DNA of 64,000 bases from JAPORK01 sp026710285 (GCA_965201045.1 OZ241746.1:5599056-5663055), one strand, 5' to 3'. Shown: positions 1 to 10,133, counted from the first letter of the stretch. Made by a program: numbers and translations. Notes: generated from the letters alone by a model not told the origin.

Positions 1-37
1 TGTTATTCAGATCCTGTTTTAAACGCAGGATCGAGAC

Positions 38-226
38 AGATGAGCAGATATCCAGCTGATGCAGTGTTAACCTGTCTTTGTGGTGAGCCTGAAGTGCATG
101 AAGTTCAGCAGCATTATCTGGATTTCTGCATGTGGCCAGTACTTTATAATCTTCTTTTAGATAATGTTTACAAAACGCTAACCCTATTCCCCGGTTTGCT
201 CCGGTTACTAATACAGAATATAACAT
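38..226 (-). pseudogene. Relic of the 5' end of a short-chain dehydrogenase gene
   Basis: This stretch is a diverged copy of the first ~190 bp of the dehydrogenase gene at 437-1180, including the start codon (complement of 224-226) and about 30 bp of upstream sequence. The match stops near position 38, so only the region from the N-terminus to about residue 60 survives. The shared start-proximal block encodes the nucleotide-binding segment (TGANRGIG in the intact copy), here altered. It is a remnant of a tandem duplication, not an expressed gene. Sequence 5' of base 1 is not available, so a continuation cannot be excluded, although bases 1-37 no longer match. Confidence 0.8.
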
Positions 227-259
227 TAGTTATTTTCTCCTGTTATCTGCAAGATTAAA

Positions 260-436
260 TATACTCCTTTGTGTGACAGTCAGGCTGGTTGAGTGCTGTA
301 CAACTGACTAAAAGTGTTCGCACTCCGACAGGCTCAGCACACGATGTATGTCCGGTAAAGGCTGGTGTGTAGCAGAAGAAAAGCATGTCAGAGTAAAAGT
401 CGAAGTTTTAAAAAAATGCTTAACCAACAGAGTTGA
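260..436. other. Spacer with a dispersed-repeat fragment
   Basis: No gene seen. The segment around 345-405 (a GGTAAAGGCTGGTGTGT core) recurs around 20068-20120, where it lies next to a Tn5-end-like repeat. Both are probably scraps of the same decayed mobile element. Confidence 0.4.
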
Positions 437-1180
437 TTACCAGGGAATAACTTCACCCCGATAGCTAAGCAGCTGTAGTGCTTTTGATGGTTGTGATGTT
501 GCAATCACTTGTGCCATACCTGCCACTGAAGTATCAACATCAATATCTGCCTGATTGCCTCCCATATCGGTTCTCACCCAGCCAGGATGTAACAGTAACA
601 AATTGATTTCTTTAGGTTTAAGTGCAATGGCCAAACAGTTGGTGGCCGAATTTAAAGCACTCTTGGTGGAACGATAAACGTTGGCTGAGGTACTGGTATC
701 TTGCGCATGGTGTGTAATACTTCCCATCTGGCTGCTCACCATAACGACCTTTTTTTTGCTGCCTTTTTCAAGGTTAGGGAGTAACATAAGTGTAAACATA
801 ATCGGTCCAATGGTGTTGGTATTAAAGGCAGTTAGCCATTGTTGGGTTATTTCCTGTAACACTTCAGGACTATTATTCAACTGATCGGTAAAATCAACAA
901 AATTACCTCTCGTACTCATAATGCCTGCATTGTTAATTAGCAAATCGACCGGCATGTTATTCAGAGCTTGTTTGAAATCCATGATGGAGTCAGCTGAACA
1001 AATATCCAGCTTATGTAGTGTTAGCTTGCCTTTGTGGTGTGCCTGAAGTGCATGAAGTTCAGCAGCGTTATCCGGATTTCTGCATGTAGCCAATACCCTA
1101 CAGCCTTCTTCAAGATAATGCTTACAAAACGTCAACCCTATTCCCCGGTTTGCTCCGGTTACCAATACAGAGTGTGTCAT
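437..1180 (-). CDS. Short-chain dehydrogenase/reductase, sniffer/CsgA-like
   Basis: A 247-residue NAD(P)-dependent oxidoreductase of the classical SDR family, expected to be cytosolic. The cofactor motif TGANRGIG is at residues 8-15 and NNAG at 83-86. The catalytic set is Asn around 121, Ser 149/150, Tyr169 and Lys173 (YRSTK), followed by HPGWVRTDMGG around 198-208. The length and the HPGWVRT segment match the sniffer/C-factor-like subgroup; the substrate cannot be read from sequence. The ATG is preceded by AGGAG. It lies 95 bp downstream of ridA on the same strand, so the two may be co-transcribed. A truncated duplicate of its 5' end lies at 38-226. Confidence 0.9.
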   Translation of the reverse strand: MTHSVLVTGANRGIGLTFCKHYLEEGCRVLATCRNPDNAAELHALQAHHKGKLTLHKLDICSADSIMDFKQALNNMPVDLLINNAGIMSTRGNFVDFTDQLNNSPEVLQEITQQWLTAFNTNTIGPIMFTLMLLPNLEKGSKKKVVMVSSQMGSITHHAQDTSTSANVYRSTKSALNSATNCLAIALKPKEINLLLLHPGWVRTDMGGNQADIDVDTSVAGMAQVIATSQPSKALQLLSYRGEVIPW

Positions 1181-1275
1181 TAGTTATTTGCTCCTGTTAT
1201 TTGTAAGATTAAAGGTTTTTCAACTGTACCGCTTCCTGTAATATTAAGATTTGTTCAACATAATAAAGCTAAAGA

Positions 1276-1656
1276 TTATGCTTTGTAAGCAATAGCTTCA
1301 AGTTCAATCAATGCATTTTTTGGTAAACGAGCAACTTCCACACAGGATCTTGCTGGTTTAGATTGGTTAAAAAACTCAGCATACACCTGATTAAAAGCAG
1401 CAAAATCATTCATATCAGCAATAAAGCAGGTTATTTTTAATACATGATCTAAAGAGCTTTCAGCAGCTTCCAGCACATTTTTCAGGTTGTGCAGCGCTTG
1501 TTTTGATTGCGCTTCAATACCGCCTTCAGGGAACTTCATGCTCTCAGGTATTAGTCCTAACTGACCAGAAGTATAAACCATTTCATTAAGGACAACGCAC
1601 TGAGAATAAGGACCAATAGCTTCTGGCGCTTTTTGAGTATTAATATATTGTTTCAT
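1276..1656 (-). CDS. ridA: RidA/YjgF family enamine-imine deaminase
   Basis: A 126-residue protein of standard RidA length. RidA proteins form cytosolic trimers that hydrolyse reactive 2-aminoacrylate and other enamine/imine intermediates released by PLP enzymes. Visible family marks are GPYSQ at 15-19, YTSGQLG at 28-34, and the active-site stretch PARSCVEVARLPKNALIELE at 101-120, with the Arg (103) that binds the substrate carboxylate and the Glu (120) of the deaminase subgroup. The ATG start gives the normal N-terminus; the ribosome site is weak. The dehydrogenase gene follows on the same strand. Confidence 0.93.
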   Translation of the reverse strand: MKQYINTQKAPEAIGPYSQCVVLNEMVYTSGQLGLIPESMKFPEGGIEAQSKQALHNLKNVLEAAESSLDHVLKITCFIADMNDFAAFNQVYAEFFNQSKPARSCVEVARLPKNALIELEAIAYKA

Positions 1657-1905
1657 TGTATTTTTTTCTCAAACAATTATTAACTGCGTACAGTTTGTTC
1701 TGCGAGATATTTTTTACCCGTTTGTTATTCCCACATAAGCAGGAACAGACACGATTGCTTTTATCTGGCTATAAACAAGTTAAATTGCTATGCAGATCTG
1801 CTTTTAATTGCATAGCAGTATTAACCTTTAAGAGAACTTGCACTTAAAAAGGTTATATCAACCTAATGCCATATAAAAGCAAAATAAGCAAAAAATAATC
1901 AATAA
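1657..1905. other. Spacer upstream of ridA, no gene seen
   Basis: An AT-rich gap between ridA and the relic downstream of amidoligase-like copy A. Both flanking genes are on the minus strand. I see no coding pattern or strong hairpin in it. Confidence 0.4.
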
Positions 1906-2130
1906 TTTAAAATAATGATAAAACATTTTTGATTAAGTTTTTCGTTAATTTTATCTTTGGCATATAAACTTGCGTGTTCTGCACTACTTTTTCTAACTTT
2001 TACAGAAGCTTTAGGTTCTTGTGATTCAGGTATGGATAAGTTAGCCCTGAAATCATATACGACTCCACTTATCAATTCGTATTCATCTTCTTGCAGAAAA
2101 GTAACACTTTCATTGTTTAACGCTTGCGCA
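1906..2130 (-). pseudogene. Out-of-frame coding-like tail after amidoligase-like copy A
   Basis: Immediately past the end of copy A, the minus strand stays open for about 75 residues in another frame, running from VAQALNNESV through EYELISGVVYDF to a stop near 1899-1906. Composition is protein-like and unlike the tails of the paralogous copies, which diverge from each other right after the shared EYYGLL. It may be the 3' remnant of an older gene onto which unit A was recombined, with a shifted frame. No family recognised. Confidence 0.3.
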
Positions 2131-4125
2131 ACAACGTAACAAACCGTAATATTCTTTTGGATTGAGACCGATTCTTTCACAAAAATTATCAAAGCACTTT
2201 ATTATTTTTTCGTGGGTGTCTAAATGATTAAAATCATTCATTTTAAAAGACAAAGGGATTTTATCTTTTTGTTCTTTTGCTAAGGTCTTCATCCATGCAA
2301 TTATAATTTCATTAATTTTTCTTGCTTCTTCCCCACTACGGGCACAATGCCAGAAGCGCATCTCCAGTGTCCCGTCTGGTTCACATACTTTTGTATCGTT
2401 ATGATCATTTCTATCTCCTGGTGAAAGCTTTATTCTTATAGGAGAATTCTCATGTATTATGCGCCATAAATTGTTAAGGGCGTATGCATGGGTGTAAAAG
2501 CCTGATGGTTGTGCACTTTTTCCTGCTGCAATTTCTTTATTAATCAGCTCCACAGAGTGATCTATAAGTGTTTTCAACTGATCAGCGTTATTGCTCATAA
2601 ACAGGTATGGGAACCACTCTTTGCACCGATCCTCTCTTCCCAGAGCCTTAGTCAGAAAACTTTCATTTTCTACATCGAGTAAAAATCTGAATAATAATTC
2701 AGGGTTGTTTGCAATTGAGTGTCTGATATCGATATGTTTATGACCAGATCTTCCTTGCAATAAAAATATATCTGCAGGTCTATTAATAAACAGATCAAAC
2801 AACTCATAAGCTGTGTAATTTTTACCGTTACAGGTAAAATGCTGATCCATTGTATATGGACTACAATTTACTTCAAGAGCTCCAATATCTTCATAATAGA
2901 TACAATGCCAGTTTCCGAATGTGAAAAAAAGTTCATCTTCATTTTCTCCTTTTTTTAAAGAATATTCTAATTTAGGAATATGCATTAAAAACATTCTGTC
3001 TTCTATAAATTCATACCATTTATTTACAAGTTTCTTCGCTGAATATTCATAATTCGATTTACTTGTAAAATAAAATTCAAATTCTTCACCAATTCTTATC
3101 TGGTTTGGATCAAACGGCGTTGTTACTGAAAGATTGACTCGTGCTGAAGATGAAGGAGTGGAGTTCATAGCTGTCAATTCATCATAATAAGACTGATCAT
3201 AAATTGATAAACCATTCAAAATGATATTACAGATATGTTGTGGTGCTGTGAAACGGTGAAAATGAGACCATAAATAATTTCGGGGATAATTTATTACAGT
3301 CTCTGTATCAGCGTTGTATATTTTACTCCAATAAACATTATTAACTAAAAAATACAAGGGAGATACCTTTTTAGGTAAAGAACCATTTGCAAAAAGTTTA
3401 AACTGCTCTATTTTTTTATTTACAATTTTACAATATTGAGTCATTGATTCTTTGCTTAAAAACAATCTACTGCCATCTTCAGATAATTGTGCCAGTAAGA
3501 AATCTGCCATAAAATGAGATATAAAAGAGCATAAAAATAAATAGCTTTTTAGTTCAATAAATCCCAGATAAATTTTTAGTTCAATAAAAAAAATCAATAT
3601 CCCACAAAAGAAGGTAATATGTTGTTCACAAAAACTCTCCTGGGCACGTTCTATAGAGCAAAGCCAAACTCTTATTAAACATGTTTCTTTATGATATTCC
3701 TTTAAAAGTTCAGAGTAATTTTTGTTGCTATCAAGACCTAATAAACATCTGGATAAGCGTTCTGTTACTTTTACGGCTTCTTCACCACTATAAAAAGTGT
3801 TTATAAGTTGTGTGTAAATTTCCAGCAGGTTTTCCATTACTTCAGGTTTTTTCCATTTTCTTTCCAATATTACAGAAGAAAATAATGAAGAGCAGGTTAT
3901 ATCTGTAACTTTATGACTGTTGACAGATTTGAAAGCTTGAAGGAAGTTCTGTTTTGCTTCTTCTGAATATATTTCTGCAGCAATGCGGTATATTTTTAAT
4001 TGAGCAGTTGCTTTAGTTACCTGATGACAGGCAAACTGACCATGTTTTGTTAATTGACAGGGTGAGTAATTATATGCAGCTTCTGATAAAGATTTTCTTT
4101 TTGTTAGTTCACTCAAATTTTCCAT
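2110..4125 (-). CDS. Amidoligase-like protein, copy A (full length)
   Basis: A 671-residue protein counted from the ATG preceded by AGG; a TTG two codons earlier is possible. No named family recognised. The N-terminal ~300 residues are helix-rich with a hydrophobic stretch around 170-213 that contains a short in-frame duplication (FIELK twice). The C-terminal half holds the ordered motif set of glutamine-synthetase-fold carboxylate-amine ligases: GEEFEF (346-351), EVNCSP (418-423), GHKHIDI (461-467) and LEMRF (587-591), the expected metal, ATP and substrate positions. Such enzymes join an amine to a carboxylate using ATP. The ligase assignment is inference from motifs. Copies B and C are paralogues; the upstream ~210 bp are also shared. 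The last residues differ from the paralogues after EYYGLL. Confidence 0.75.
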   Translation of the reverse strand: MENLSELTKRKSLSEAAYNYSPCQLTKHGQFACHQVTKATAQLKIYRIAAEIYSEEAKQNFLQAFKSVNSHKVTDITCSSLFSSVILERKWKKPEVMENLLEIYTQLINTFYSGEEAVKVTERLSRCLLGLDSNKNYSELLKEYHKETCLIRVWLCSIERAQESFCEQHITFFCGILIFFIELKIYLGFIELKSYLFLCSFISHFMADFLLAQLSEDGSRLFLSKESMTQYCKIVNKKIEQFKLFANGSLPKKVSPLYFLVNNVYWSKIYNADTETVINYPRNYLWSHFHRFTAPQHICNIILNGLSIYDQSYYDELTAMNSTPSSSARVNLSVTTPFDPNQIRIGEEFEFYFTSKSNYEYSAKKLVNKWYEFIEDRMFLMHIPKLEYSLKKGENEDELFFTFGNWHCIYYEDIGALEVNCSPYTMDQHFTCNGKNYTAYELFDLFINRPADIFLLQGRSGHKHIDIRHSIANNPELLFRFLLDVENESFLTKALGREDRCKEWFPYLFMSNNADQLKTLIDHSVELINKEIAAGKSAQPSGFYTHAYALNNLWRIIHENSPIRIKLSPGDRNDHNDTKVCEPDGTLEMRFWHCARSGEEARKINEIIIAWMKTLAKEQKDKIPLSFKMNDFNHLDTHEKIIKCFDNFCERIGLNPKEYYGLLRCCASVKQ

Positions 4126-4340
4126 ATTCAACCTGTCTGTTCTTGTCCATTTTATGCGCTGATTACTACCTGCCGAAACACATTTTCACTCAATAAAATG
4201 CAGATTAAAGCGTGAATCAGAGGCTGATATTTTAAAGTTACTTTTCTGGTTTACTTCTGTAAACACTGGTTTAGACTTCAGAAACAGACACAAAGATCTA
4301 ACATTACCGAACAGTATTGCTAACAATGTGAGGGGTTGCT
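4126..4340. repeat. Conserved upstream region of amidoligase-like copy A
   Basis: About 210 bp closely matching 13168-13385 (upstream of copy B) and, more loosely, 15350-15562 (upstream of copy C). It ends in AACAATGTGAGGGGTTG and then runs straight into mutS coding sequence near 4338. Since it is conserved with the gene it probably contains the promoter. A 6-4-6 inverted repeat GTTTAC-TTCT-GTAAAC at 4249-4264 is kept in copy B and degenerate in copy C, and could be an operator. Confidence 0.6.
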
Positions 4341-6684
4341 TAGCTTATAAACTGGGTGAATCAGTGGCTATTTGCGAGCAAACCGGCAACCCTGCCGAAA
4401 GTAAAGGACCGGTTGAAAGAAAAGTCGTACGTATTATTACTCCGGGCACCATCAGCGATGAAGCACTGCTGGAAGAAAAAACCAACAACTGGCTTGCTGC
4501 CATTGACATCAGGAAACAAAGCCACTACGGACTGGCTGTGCTTGACATCACCAGCGGTGAGTTTCATGTTACAGAAATCAATAACATACAAACCCTCTTG
4601 AGTGAACTGCAACGACTCAGTCCGGCAGAGTTATTATTAAATGAAAATTATACTTATCCTGCTGAAGTCACCCAGCGGCAGGGTACTCATTTTCAGGCAC
4701 CCTGGCATTTTGATTATGACAATGCTTATGATATTTTACTGAAACAGTTTCAGACTCAGAGCCTTGAAGGATTTGGTTGTGGTCATCTGTCAACCGGCAT
4801 CAGTGCAGCCGGCTGTTTATTGCAGTATGCTAAAGAAACCCAGAGGACGCCCTTACCCCATATACACACACTACACCCGGTACAGTGGGAAAATTTTGTT
4901 CTGCTGGATGCTGCCACACAAAGAAACCTGGAACTGGTGATTAACCTGCGTGGCGAGAAAAAAAATACCCTCCTGTCTGTGCTGGATACCAATACAACAG
5001 CCATGGGAAGCCGGTTACTGCATCGCTGGATCACTCAGCCACTGCGTGATATAGCTACTATTGAATTACGCCAGCAAAGCATTGGCAACTTATTGCATAA
5101 CTATCAGTTCGAACCGGTCAGAGAAGTCTTAAAGGGTATTGGTGATATTGAACGTATTCTTAGTCGCATTGCTTTACGCTCTGCCCGACCGCGCGATCTT
5201 GCCCGTCTGGGTCATTCACTGGCAAAACTTCCGGAATTACAGGCTTCACTGCGTTCACTCGCCTGTGAAAAACTGATCAGGCTGGCACTTGATGTGGGTG
5301 AACACCCTGAACTTGTTGATATCCTGCAGCGTGCGATTTGTGAAAACCCACCTGCACTGATCCGTGACGGTGGCGTTATCCGGGAAGGTTATAACACTGA
5401 ACTGGATGAACTGCGTTCAATCAGTCTTAATGCCGGTGAATATCTGCTGCAGATAGAGCAGCGTGAAAAACAACGCACCGGACTGACCACTCTGAAAGTG
5501 GGTTACAACCGGGTGCATGGTTACTATATAGAGATCAGCCGTCGTGAAGCTGAGCAGGCACCTTCTGACTATATTCGCCGACAAACGCTTAAAAATACCG
5601 AACGCTTCATTATACCAGAGCTGAAAATCTTTGAAGATAAAGCACTTTCGGCTAAGAGTCGCTCCCTGACAAGAGAAAAATATCTATATGAAAATCTGTT
5701 AGATAAACTGGCGCAACAGCTGGCATCTCTGCAACTTACAGCCAGCTCTCTGGCAGAACTGGATGTACTGGCTACCCTGGCAGAACGTGCTGATAAATTA
5801 AACTTCGCCTGCCCTGTATTAAAGAACAAGAAAGGCATCCACATTACTGATGGTCGTCATCCTGTGGTAGAGCAGATGTTAAAAGAACCTTTTATTACCA
5901 ACAGTACAACCCTGGATGCTAATCGACAAATGTTAATTATCACCGGACCGAATATGGGAGGCAAATCCACCTATATACGGCAGTGTGCAATTATTACGTT
6001 ATTAGCACATACCGGCAGTTATGTACCGGCAACTAAAGCGACTATTGGTGTAACTGACCGCATCTTCACCCGTATCGGTTCATCGGATGATCTAGCCGGG
6101 GGACGCTCAACTTTTATGGTAGAAATGACAGAAACTGCCAATATTCTCAATAACGCAACTCAAAATTCACTCATTTTAATGGACGAAATTGGTCGCGGAA
6201 CCAGTACCTTTGATGGTCTGTCGCTGACCTGGTCCACGGTCCATTACCTGACTCAGCAGATCGGTGCACTGACGCTGTTTGCCACCCATTACTTTGAGCT
6301 GACCCATCTGCCGGATGAAATTAATACGCTGGTCAATATTCATTTAACTGCAACGGAACATGGCGATAAAATTGTTTTTCTCCACCATGTGCAGGAAGGA
6401 CCTGCAGTCAGAGCTATGGGTTACAGGTTGCACAACTGGCAGGTGTGCCGCATTATGTTATTGATCAGGCACGCAGAAAGTTACTGGCGCTTGAGCAGGG
6501 ACAGCTCCACACACCGGTATCGAAGCAACACAGACGGCATAAAATTAATCCTGCATCACAACCGGATCTGTTTGCTGTGCCTGCTCCTCACCCGGTAGTA
6601 ACACGTCTGGAAGCAATTATACCGGATGATCTTTCACCTAAAGAAGCACAGGCATTGTTGTATCAGTTAAAGGATTTGCTGTGA
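4328..6684 (+). pseudogene. mutS: DNA mismatch repair protein MutS, 5'-truncated and frameshifted
   Basis: MutS recognises mismatches in DNA and starts MutL-dependent repair. Here homology begins at GESVAICEQ near 4350, which is about residue 85 of a normal ~850-residue MutS. The mismatch-recognition domain with its Phe-x-Glu motif is therefore missing, replaced by the upstream region of amidoligase-like copy A. Connector, lever/clamp and ATPase domains follow, with an intact Walker A (GPNMGGKST) and Walker B (LILMDEIGRGTSTFDG). After HVQEGPA the frame is lost: one base is missing near 6405, and the true C-terminus (SYGLQVAQLAGVPHYVIDQ onward) continues in another frame to 6684. The only start in place is a GTG at 4328. 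Two independent lesions make a working protein very unlikely. Confidence 0.93.
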
Positions 6685-6775
6685 CATAAAGGGCAGCAGA
6701 TAGCAGGGAGTAAAGATAGTAAAGTTATAAAATTTATAGCATAAAACTTTGGATAGGGAATATGCACAAAATAGC

Positions 6776-6930
6776 TTAGAAACCATCTGAAAATTTCAAA
6801 GACAGGAAAATCTGGAGGAAAGCGCTTTGTCCTGTCCTGTTTTTCCTGCTTTTAACCCACTTGCACAGTCCTTAAAAAGGTTTATGCCCTCATATTTTCT
6901 TGCTTCTGAGGATTTTCAGATGGTTTCTTA
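6776..6930. mobile_element. 155-bp element with 19-bp terminal inverted repeats (MITE-like)
   Basis: The ends are TTAGAAACCATCTGAAAAT (6776-6794) and its near-perfect inverted copy at 6912-6930. The interior has a second imperfect palindrome around a GGAAAGCG/CGCTTT core. There is no coding capacity. The form is that of a non-autonomous transposable element or a large intergenic palindrome. No target duplication was recognised. Confidence 0.55.
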
Positions 6931-7511
6931 TTGGATACATCGCAGTACATTTTCCGATAAATTTGAGCGTTAAAAATCTGGTTAATGTAAATAAACACAT
7001 GAATTTGCAAATAAATCTGTGCAATGATCTGTTCCTGTTATTATAAAGTAACGAGAACAGACAATGATGAAACGCTGAAAAAAAAAATCTGCTAATTTTA
7101 ATAAAAATTCTGCCTCGTCGGGTATTTAATATTTTAATGGTTAGTTATATTTGTGAATAAGACATACAGTAAAAGATAATGGTCCAGAATTGTAAAACTT
7201 TATTTGTTTAGATGAGTTTGCAGTAAACCTTCATCCGGATATCGCAGTTTGCTTGTCCATTAATTTGCCTGAATATGTTATAATGAAATGAGTTGCTAAA
7301 TTTTCCCCATAATTCAAAACAAGTATCGTGAATTCATATGATCATTTGGCAATACGTAATAACCTTATTTTGCTTTAATAAAAAATTTTCCATAACCATA
7401 TAAAAAAACATGCTGCAATAAACACTACTGCACTGAATAAATTATGGGGTGATCTGAGTCTTAATATTGATTTCATTCATTAATCAGTACATATAGTTGA
7501 GGAAATGAGTA
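6931..7511. other. Spacer, no gene seen
   Basis: About 580 bp of AT-rich sequence between the palindromic element and the secreted protein gene at 7512. I see no coding pattern. The promoter of the downstream gene should lie in the last ~150 bp, but no convincing -35/-10 pair stands out. Confidence 0.4.
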
Positions 7512-8813
7512 ATGAAAAAAAGTCTTTATAGTCTTTATAACACACTACTGTTTGCTTTTTCAGTAGCTTTGAGCATTTTAACGGTCTTGTTTAGTTGTAA
7601 CGGATGGGGATGGCCTGGCAATAAAGATATTACTTATTTAATTACAATGGATTTTAATCCAAATACAAATAAATTTAGTAATTGGCATCTTAAAATTACC
7701 AGAGATGATAACGGAGCTGATATTTCAAATCTTACAACACTAGGTGGAAGAAGAACACATCTGGAAATACATAACGGAGATCCACTGCCTGCGGATACTT
7801 ATGCAATAAAACTGATAACAATAAAAGACGCCATTGCTGTTGCAAAACGAAGACCAAATGATTTTTGTGCAAGTTGGTGTGGTGTGGGTAATTATGTGGT
7901 ATTAAAGAGAACTGACTCACGAGTTCCTTTGACTTTAAAAAATCAGGATAATACTAGTTCTATAAAGTTTGATGGATGGCTTATTTATTCATCCGTTGGA
8001 GATGAAAACAGCACTGATCGCACTGGTTTTGCAAAAACTAATCATCAATGTAAGATATATAACCAAAACATTATATCTAATGGATATAAACAAAATTGTA
8101 TAGTCACCCCCTCAGCCTATGACTATGTGGTTATAAATGATGATGGACGTTTTGTAAGCGGATCTATGCAATTTGTTTTTGATGAATTGAAAGCAGAGTT
8201 AAAAAAGCCAGAAAATCCAGATGGTATATATGAAGGTTCCACATTATATGAAGGAGATAGTATAACTAGTAACTACCAAAAAAATATGATAGAAAGATAT
8301 ACATTCCATTTCAGAGTACGTAAATTAGAATCATATCGCATTAATACTGATAAAAATAATCTTACAGTTAATCTGAAATGGCATACTGTCCGGCAAAGCG
8401 GCAATCTGTATACAACATACGCTAACGGACGTGCACTATTTTCTGTTGACGGTTTTTGGAGTCCATCACAGGCATTACTATTGACCATAGCTAAAAAGAC
8501 GCCATTGCAATGTCCTTATCTTCCTTTGGACTTAAAAACCATCAAAGAGAAGGTATTCGGCGTAACGCCTGATCCACAAGATTCTTCCTGTGATTTATAT
8601 ATGCTCTACAATATACACCTGACCGCCCTGAAGTCTCAGCAACACTATACATGGATAGACGGGCAAACATTGAGAATCAAACCCGTGCAGACTCATTCAT
8701 TTTACGGAGCGCTCGATATTGATTTTGCTATAACCACGCACCTTAAACCAAAATATAAATCCGGGTCGTTTTCAATACCTGTGACTGTAAATGCAGAACT
8801 CACTCATCTTTAG
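7512..8813 (+). CDS. Exported protein of unknown function, possible lipoprotein
   Basis: A 433-residue protein with a clear signal peptide: lysines at 3-4, then a hydrophobic core to about residue 29. The core ends in LFSC, a poor lipobox (Phe at -2), so lipidation is uncertain. The mature part has beta-rich composition, several Cys, and a C-terminus alternating hydrophobic and polar residues (SIPVTVNAELTHL) as seen in secreted beta-sandwich proteins. No named family recognised. The ATG follows GAGG at a suitable distance. It stands alone between the mutS pseudogene and the reverse-strand copy B fragment. Confidence 0.75.
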   Translation: MKKSLYSLYNTLLFAFSVALSILTVLFSCNGWGWPGNKDITYLITMDFNPNTNKFSNWHLKITRDDNGADISNLTTLGGRRTHLEIHNGDPLPADTYAIKLITIKDAIAVAKRRPNDFCASWCGVGNYVVLKRTDSRVPLTLKNQDNTSSIKFDGWLIYSSVGDENSTDRTGFAKTNHQCKIYNQNIISNGYKQNCIVTPSAYDYVVINDDGRFVSGSMQFVFDELKAELKKPENPDGIYEGSTLYEGDSITSNYQKNMIERYTFHFRVRKLESYRINTDKNNLTVNLKWHTVRQSGNLYTTYANGRALFSVDGFWSPSQALLLTIAKKTPLQCPYLPLDLKTIKEKVFGVTPDPQDSSCDLYMLYNIHLTALKSQQHYTWIDGQTLRIKPVQTHSFYGALDIDFAITTHLKPKYKSGSFSIPVTVNAELTHL

Positions 8814-8874
8814 TTAAAGTTTTAAATTATCGTTGAAAAATCATTTTTTTTAACTGATGATTTCAGAAAATATT

Positions 8875-10059
8875 TCATTGCTCCTGCATAACCTGATACC
8901 GAATATCATCAGTTGTAACATTTATCAGCCAATAAAAATTGTAAGGTGCTTTGTAATGTAACAAACCGTAATATTCTTTTGGATTGAGACCGATTCTTTC
9001 ACAAAAATGATCAAAGCACTTTATTATTTTTTCGTGGGTGTCTAAATGATTAAAATCATTCATTTTAAAAGACAAAGGGATTTTATCTTTTTGTTCTTTT
9101 GCTAAGGTCTTCGTCCATGCAATTATAATTTCATTAATTTTTCTTGCTTCTTCTCCACTACGGGCGCAATGCCAGAAGCGCATCTCCAGCGTCCCGTCTG
9201 GTTTACATATTTTTGTATCTTTATGATCATTTATATATTTTGGTGCAAGCCTTATTTTTGCAGGAGAGTATTCATTTGATAAATCCCACAAGTTTTTAAA
9301 AACGTATGCATGAGTGTAAAACGCTAATGATTGTGGACTTTTTCCTACAGAAATTTTTTTATTAATTAATTCAACAGAGCGATCTATAAGTGTTTTATAT
9401 TGATCCGCTTTATTACTCATAAACAAGTATGGGAACCACTCTTCGCATCGATCCTCTCTTCCCAGTGCTTTAGTCAAAAAACTTTCATTTTCTACATCGA
9501 GTAAAAATCTGAATAATAATTCAGGGTTGTCTGCAATTGAGTGTCTGATATCGATATGTTTATGACCAGACCTGCCTTGCAATAAAAATATATCTGCAGG
9601 TCTATTAATAAACAGATCAAACAACTCATAAGCTGTGTAATTTTTACCGTTACAAGTAAAATGCTGATCCATTGTATATGGACTACAATTTACTTCAAGA
9701 GCTCCAATATCTTCATAATAGATACAATGCCAGTTTCCGAATGTGAAAAAAAGTTCATCTTCATTTTCTCCTTTTTTTAAAGAATATTCTAATTTAGGAA
9801 TATGCATTAAAAAAATTCTGTCTTCTATAAATTTATACCATTTATTTACAAGTTTCGTCGCTGAATATTTATAATTCGATTTACTTGTAAAATAAAATTC
9901 AAATTCTTCACCAATTCTTATCTGGTTTGGATCAAACGGCGTTGTTACTGAAAGATTGACTCCTGCTGAAGATGACGGAGTGGAGTTCATAGCTGTCAAT
10001 TCATCATAATAAGACTGATCATAAATTGATAAACCATTAAAAACGATATCACAGATATG
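8875..10059 (-). pseudogene. Amidoligase-like copy B, C-terminal half
   Basis: The 3' part of a second amidoligase-like gene, from HICDIVFNGLSIYDQ to a C-terminus that is about 25 residues longer than in copies A and C after the shared EYYGLL. All four ligase motifs (GEEFEF, EVNCSP, GHKHIDI, LEMRF) are intact. Homology to copy A stops exactly at 10059; the matching N-terminal half resumes at 12280 on the same strand. An insertion of 2.2 kb therefore split the gene. The middle resembles copy A, but the segment from NKADQYKTLIDR to LEMRFWHC is identical to copy C, a sign of gene conversion. The fragment could be translated from an internal Met but lacks the N-terminal domain. Confidence 0.85.
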
Positions 10060-10060
10060 A

Positions 10061-10133
10061 GGCTGGAGCTGGAATCTCACTCACTTCAATTCGGTGACTC
10101 ATCAACTGACTACATCATTTGGGCAAAACTTTA
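10061..10133 (+). pseudogene. Scrap of an rhs gene
   Basis: About 73 bp match, at roughly three quarters identity by eye, the rhs segment encoding WSWNLTHFNPVTHQ and QNFYLQ near the N-terminus of the Rhs proteins (for example 43687-43765). It sits exactly at the left edge of the DNA inserted in amidoligase-like copy B, showing that the insertion came from, or passed through, an rhs locus. Confidence 0.65.
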
